In this document: piece after piece, positions 62,890 through 64,000 of the stretch
Numbering within the stretch: position 1 is the stretch's first letter
How the letters are laid out: each line of letters opens with the position of its first letter
Source of the DNA: JAKAWM01 sp049966695
GTDB lineage: Bacteria; Actinomycetota; Acidimicrobiia; Acidimicrobiales; Palsa-688
NCBI GenBank assembly: GCA_049966695.1
Contig: JBMFUG010000002.1
Coordinates: 1-64,000 of the forward strand
Reading direction: 5' to 3'
DNA length: 64,000 nt
The notes under the pieces: generated by a model
What the model saw: only the letters and a program-made list of their open reading frames with translations
The model's database searches: none
Told to the model about the DNA's origin: nothing
Made by a program: the position numbers and the translations under genes

Positions 62890-63936
62890 TTACGACCATG
62901 TGGGCGACAGGGTGACCGTCCTGGCTGTTCCCGTGTAACCCTCCAGCCGGCTGAGCAGCAGCCGTGCGCTTTCCACGCCAACATCGTAAGCAGGCTGGGC
63001 CACCGCGCTCAGCGGTGGGCGCAAGAGGGTCGACCATGACATGTCGTCAAAAGCGACGACCGCGATGTCGTCGGGCACCACCAAGCCCGCCTCGTCGATC
63101 GCTTGTAGCGCCCCCACCGTCATGAGGTGGTTGGCCACGAACAAAGCATCAGGCTGGTCGTGCTGTTGGAGGATGTCCTGCATCGCCTCCCGGCCGCCGG
63201 CTTCTTTGAAGTCGGCGACGCGCACCAAAGACTCGTCGACGACCTGGCCGGCTTCTGTGACCGCTTTGCAGTAACCGGCGTAGCGTTGCTCGCCAGTTGT
63301 CGTCCGCAGCGGGCCGGTTATGCAAGCTACCCTTTTGTAGCCACCGTCCACGAGGTGCTTGACAGCCTGGTAGGAGCCAGAGACGTTGTCCACGGTCACG
63401 CTGTCGGCGTACTGGGTGGGAAGGGTGCGGTCGGCAAGTACGACGGGTATGCGCGCACCGACCAAGGGCGACAAGTCGGTGCGCTCGCTGGAAGGCGTCA
63501 GGATGAGCCCGCCCACCTGCTCCGCTACGGCCAGCTCTATATAGCTGGCCTCCTTGGCTGGGTCTTCGTCCGTGTTGCAAAGGAACAGCGAATAGCCGGC
63601 CCCGTAGGCAATGTCCTCCACCCCGCGTACCAGGTTGGCAAAAAAGGGGCCGGTGCGGACATCGGAAATTATGAGGGCCCACACCCGGTTGCGACGGGTG
63701 CGGAGCGTCCGTGCGACCCTGCTGGGGCGGTAGTCGAGGTCCTTTACTGCCTGCAGTACGCGCGCCCTCAAGCGGGGGTCGACACGAGGATGGTCGTTCA
63801 GGACGCGGGAGACCGTCGCAGTCGACACGCCTGCTAGGCGCGCCACTTCGACGATCGTGATCGGCTCACTGTTGTGGGAGCGGCCGAGCGCCGCTGCGGA
63901 GCTGCTGGCGGCCGGGCTGACGCGGGTGACTTGCAA
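62890..63936 (-). CDS. LacI-family regulator with probable 3' frameshift
   Basis: A 348-residue reading with HTH ITIVEVARLAGVSTATVSRVLNDHPRV (near residue 26), LIISDVRTGPFFANLVRGVED (near 90) and VVPDDIAVVAFDDMSWSTLLRPPL (near 285). It ends LSPTWS, but the family ends in LVVRGS. A C missing from CCC at 62902-62904 (minus-strand sense) would restore ...LSPHMVVRGSSVPARKP and move the stop to 62828. Either a real truncation of about ten conserved residues or a sequencing error. It is upstream of the mutarotase gene and likely regulates it. Confidence 0.92.
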   Translation of the reverse strand: MQVTRVSPAASSSAAALGRSHNSEPITIVEVARLAGVSTATVSRVLNDHPRVDPRLRARVLQAVKDLDYRPSRVARTLRTRRNRVWALIISDVRTGPFFANLVRGVEDIAYGAGYSLFLCNTDEDPAKEASYIELAVAEQVGGLILTPSSERTDLSPLVGARIPVVLADRTLPTQYADSVTVDNVSGSYQAVKHLVDGGYKRVACITGPLRTTTGEQRYAGYCKAVTEAGQVVDESLVRVADFKEAGGREAMQDILQQHDQPDALFVANHLMTVGALQAIDEAGLVVPDDIAVVAFDDMSWSTLLRPPLSAVAQPAYDVGVESARLLLSRLEGYTGTARTVTLSPTWS

Positions 63937-63951
63937 CGTGCTCGCTACCGT

Positions 63952-63967
63952 AGTAAAGGTTTACTGA
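63952..63967. promoter_or_regulatory. Operator-like palindrome upstream of the second LacI gene
   Basis: AGTAAA-GG-TTTACT (63952-63965) is a symmetric LacI-type operator, followed by GA. It lies ~15 bp from the LacI start codon, suggesting autoregulation. Related sites lie upstream of the kinase-GatZ gene and the rhamnulokinase-like gene. Confidence 0.55.
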
Positions 63968-64000
63968 CGCCAGCAGAGCTGACGCGGCAAGGTCCCGATA

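Overview
The window is a dense, GC-rich stretch of bacterial chromosome with short gaps, many ATG/GTG/TTG starts and frequent stop/start overlaps. Several genes point to an actinobacterium: DUF5719-like and DUF3499-like proteins close together, a PadR regulator directly upstream of inositol-1-phosphate synthase, a fabD-fabH-acpP-fabF operon, and LacI/CUT2 sugar modules. The 2-oxoacid:ferredoxin oxidoreductase, orphan hypF and overall style would fit the class Acidimicrobiia, but that placement is inference. No rRNA, CRISPR array, integrase or prophage was seen; one tRNA (Leu, CAA) is present.

Region 1 (1-34.6 kb) is mostly housekeeping. It holds a truncated membrane protein and its DUF5719 partner, FtsH, a DUF3499-like protein, a GltD-type flavoprotein without gltB, a thiamine-binding-like protein, a secreted GH30 glycosidase behind two operator-like sites, orphan HypF, and a gamma-alpha-beta 2-oxoacid oxidoreductase operon ending in a fused GltD-like/ferredoxin subunit. 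YqgE, TypA/BipA, an ABC1 kinase and a peroxiredoxin follow, then the fatty-acid operon, whose FabD carries a lipoyl-like tail. Next come an MMPL exporter with a divergent TetR, a DinB protein, a decayed TnpB, two solitary adenine methyltransferase-type genes flanking the tRNA, and a cyclic-nucleotide-binding protein without a DNA-binding domain.

Region 2 (34.6-45.8 kb) is mixed. It has a secreted GH25-like protein with a virtually identical 303-bp internal duplication, leucyl aminopeptidase, an SMP-30 lactonase next to an IlvD/Edd sugar-acid dehydratase (an oxidative pentose-type route), a methyltransferase, a GNAT protein, a membrane-anchored IPT/TIG protein, a degenerate EAL-HDOD protein and an MFS transporter.

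Region 3 (45.8-64 kb) is a carbohydrate island. A CUT2 ABC transporter and an AGE-family aldose-ketose isomerase are each preceded by nearly identical promoter-operator modules (TTGACA, 17 bp, TACAAA/TACAGA, then GACAACGTTGTC). The second module sits beside a LacI gene that starts a LacI-FGGY kinase-DhaK-DhaL-class I aldolase run. Facing this run is a fused PfkB kinase/GatZ-like protein, followed by ino1-padR, a rhamnulokinase-like gene, and a second LacI gene with a FucU-type mutarotase. The second LacI gene has an apparent 1-bp frameshift near its 3' end, and three related operator-like sites suggest a second regulon. The likely theme is uptake, isomerisation, phosphorylation and cleavage or epimerisation of one or more unusual hexoses or 6-deoxyhexoses; the substrate cannot be read from sequence.
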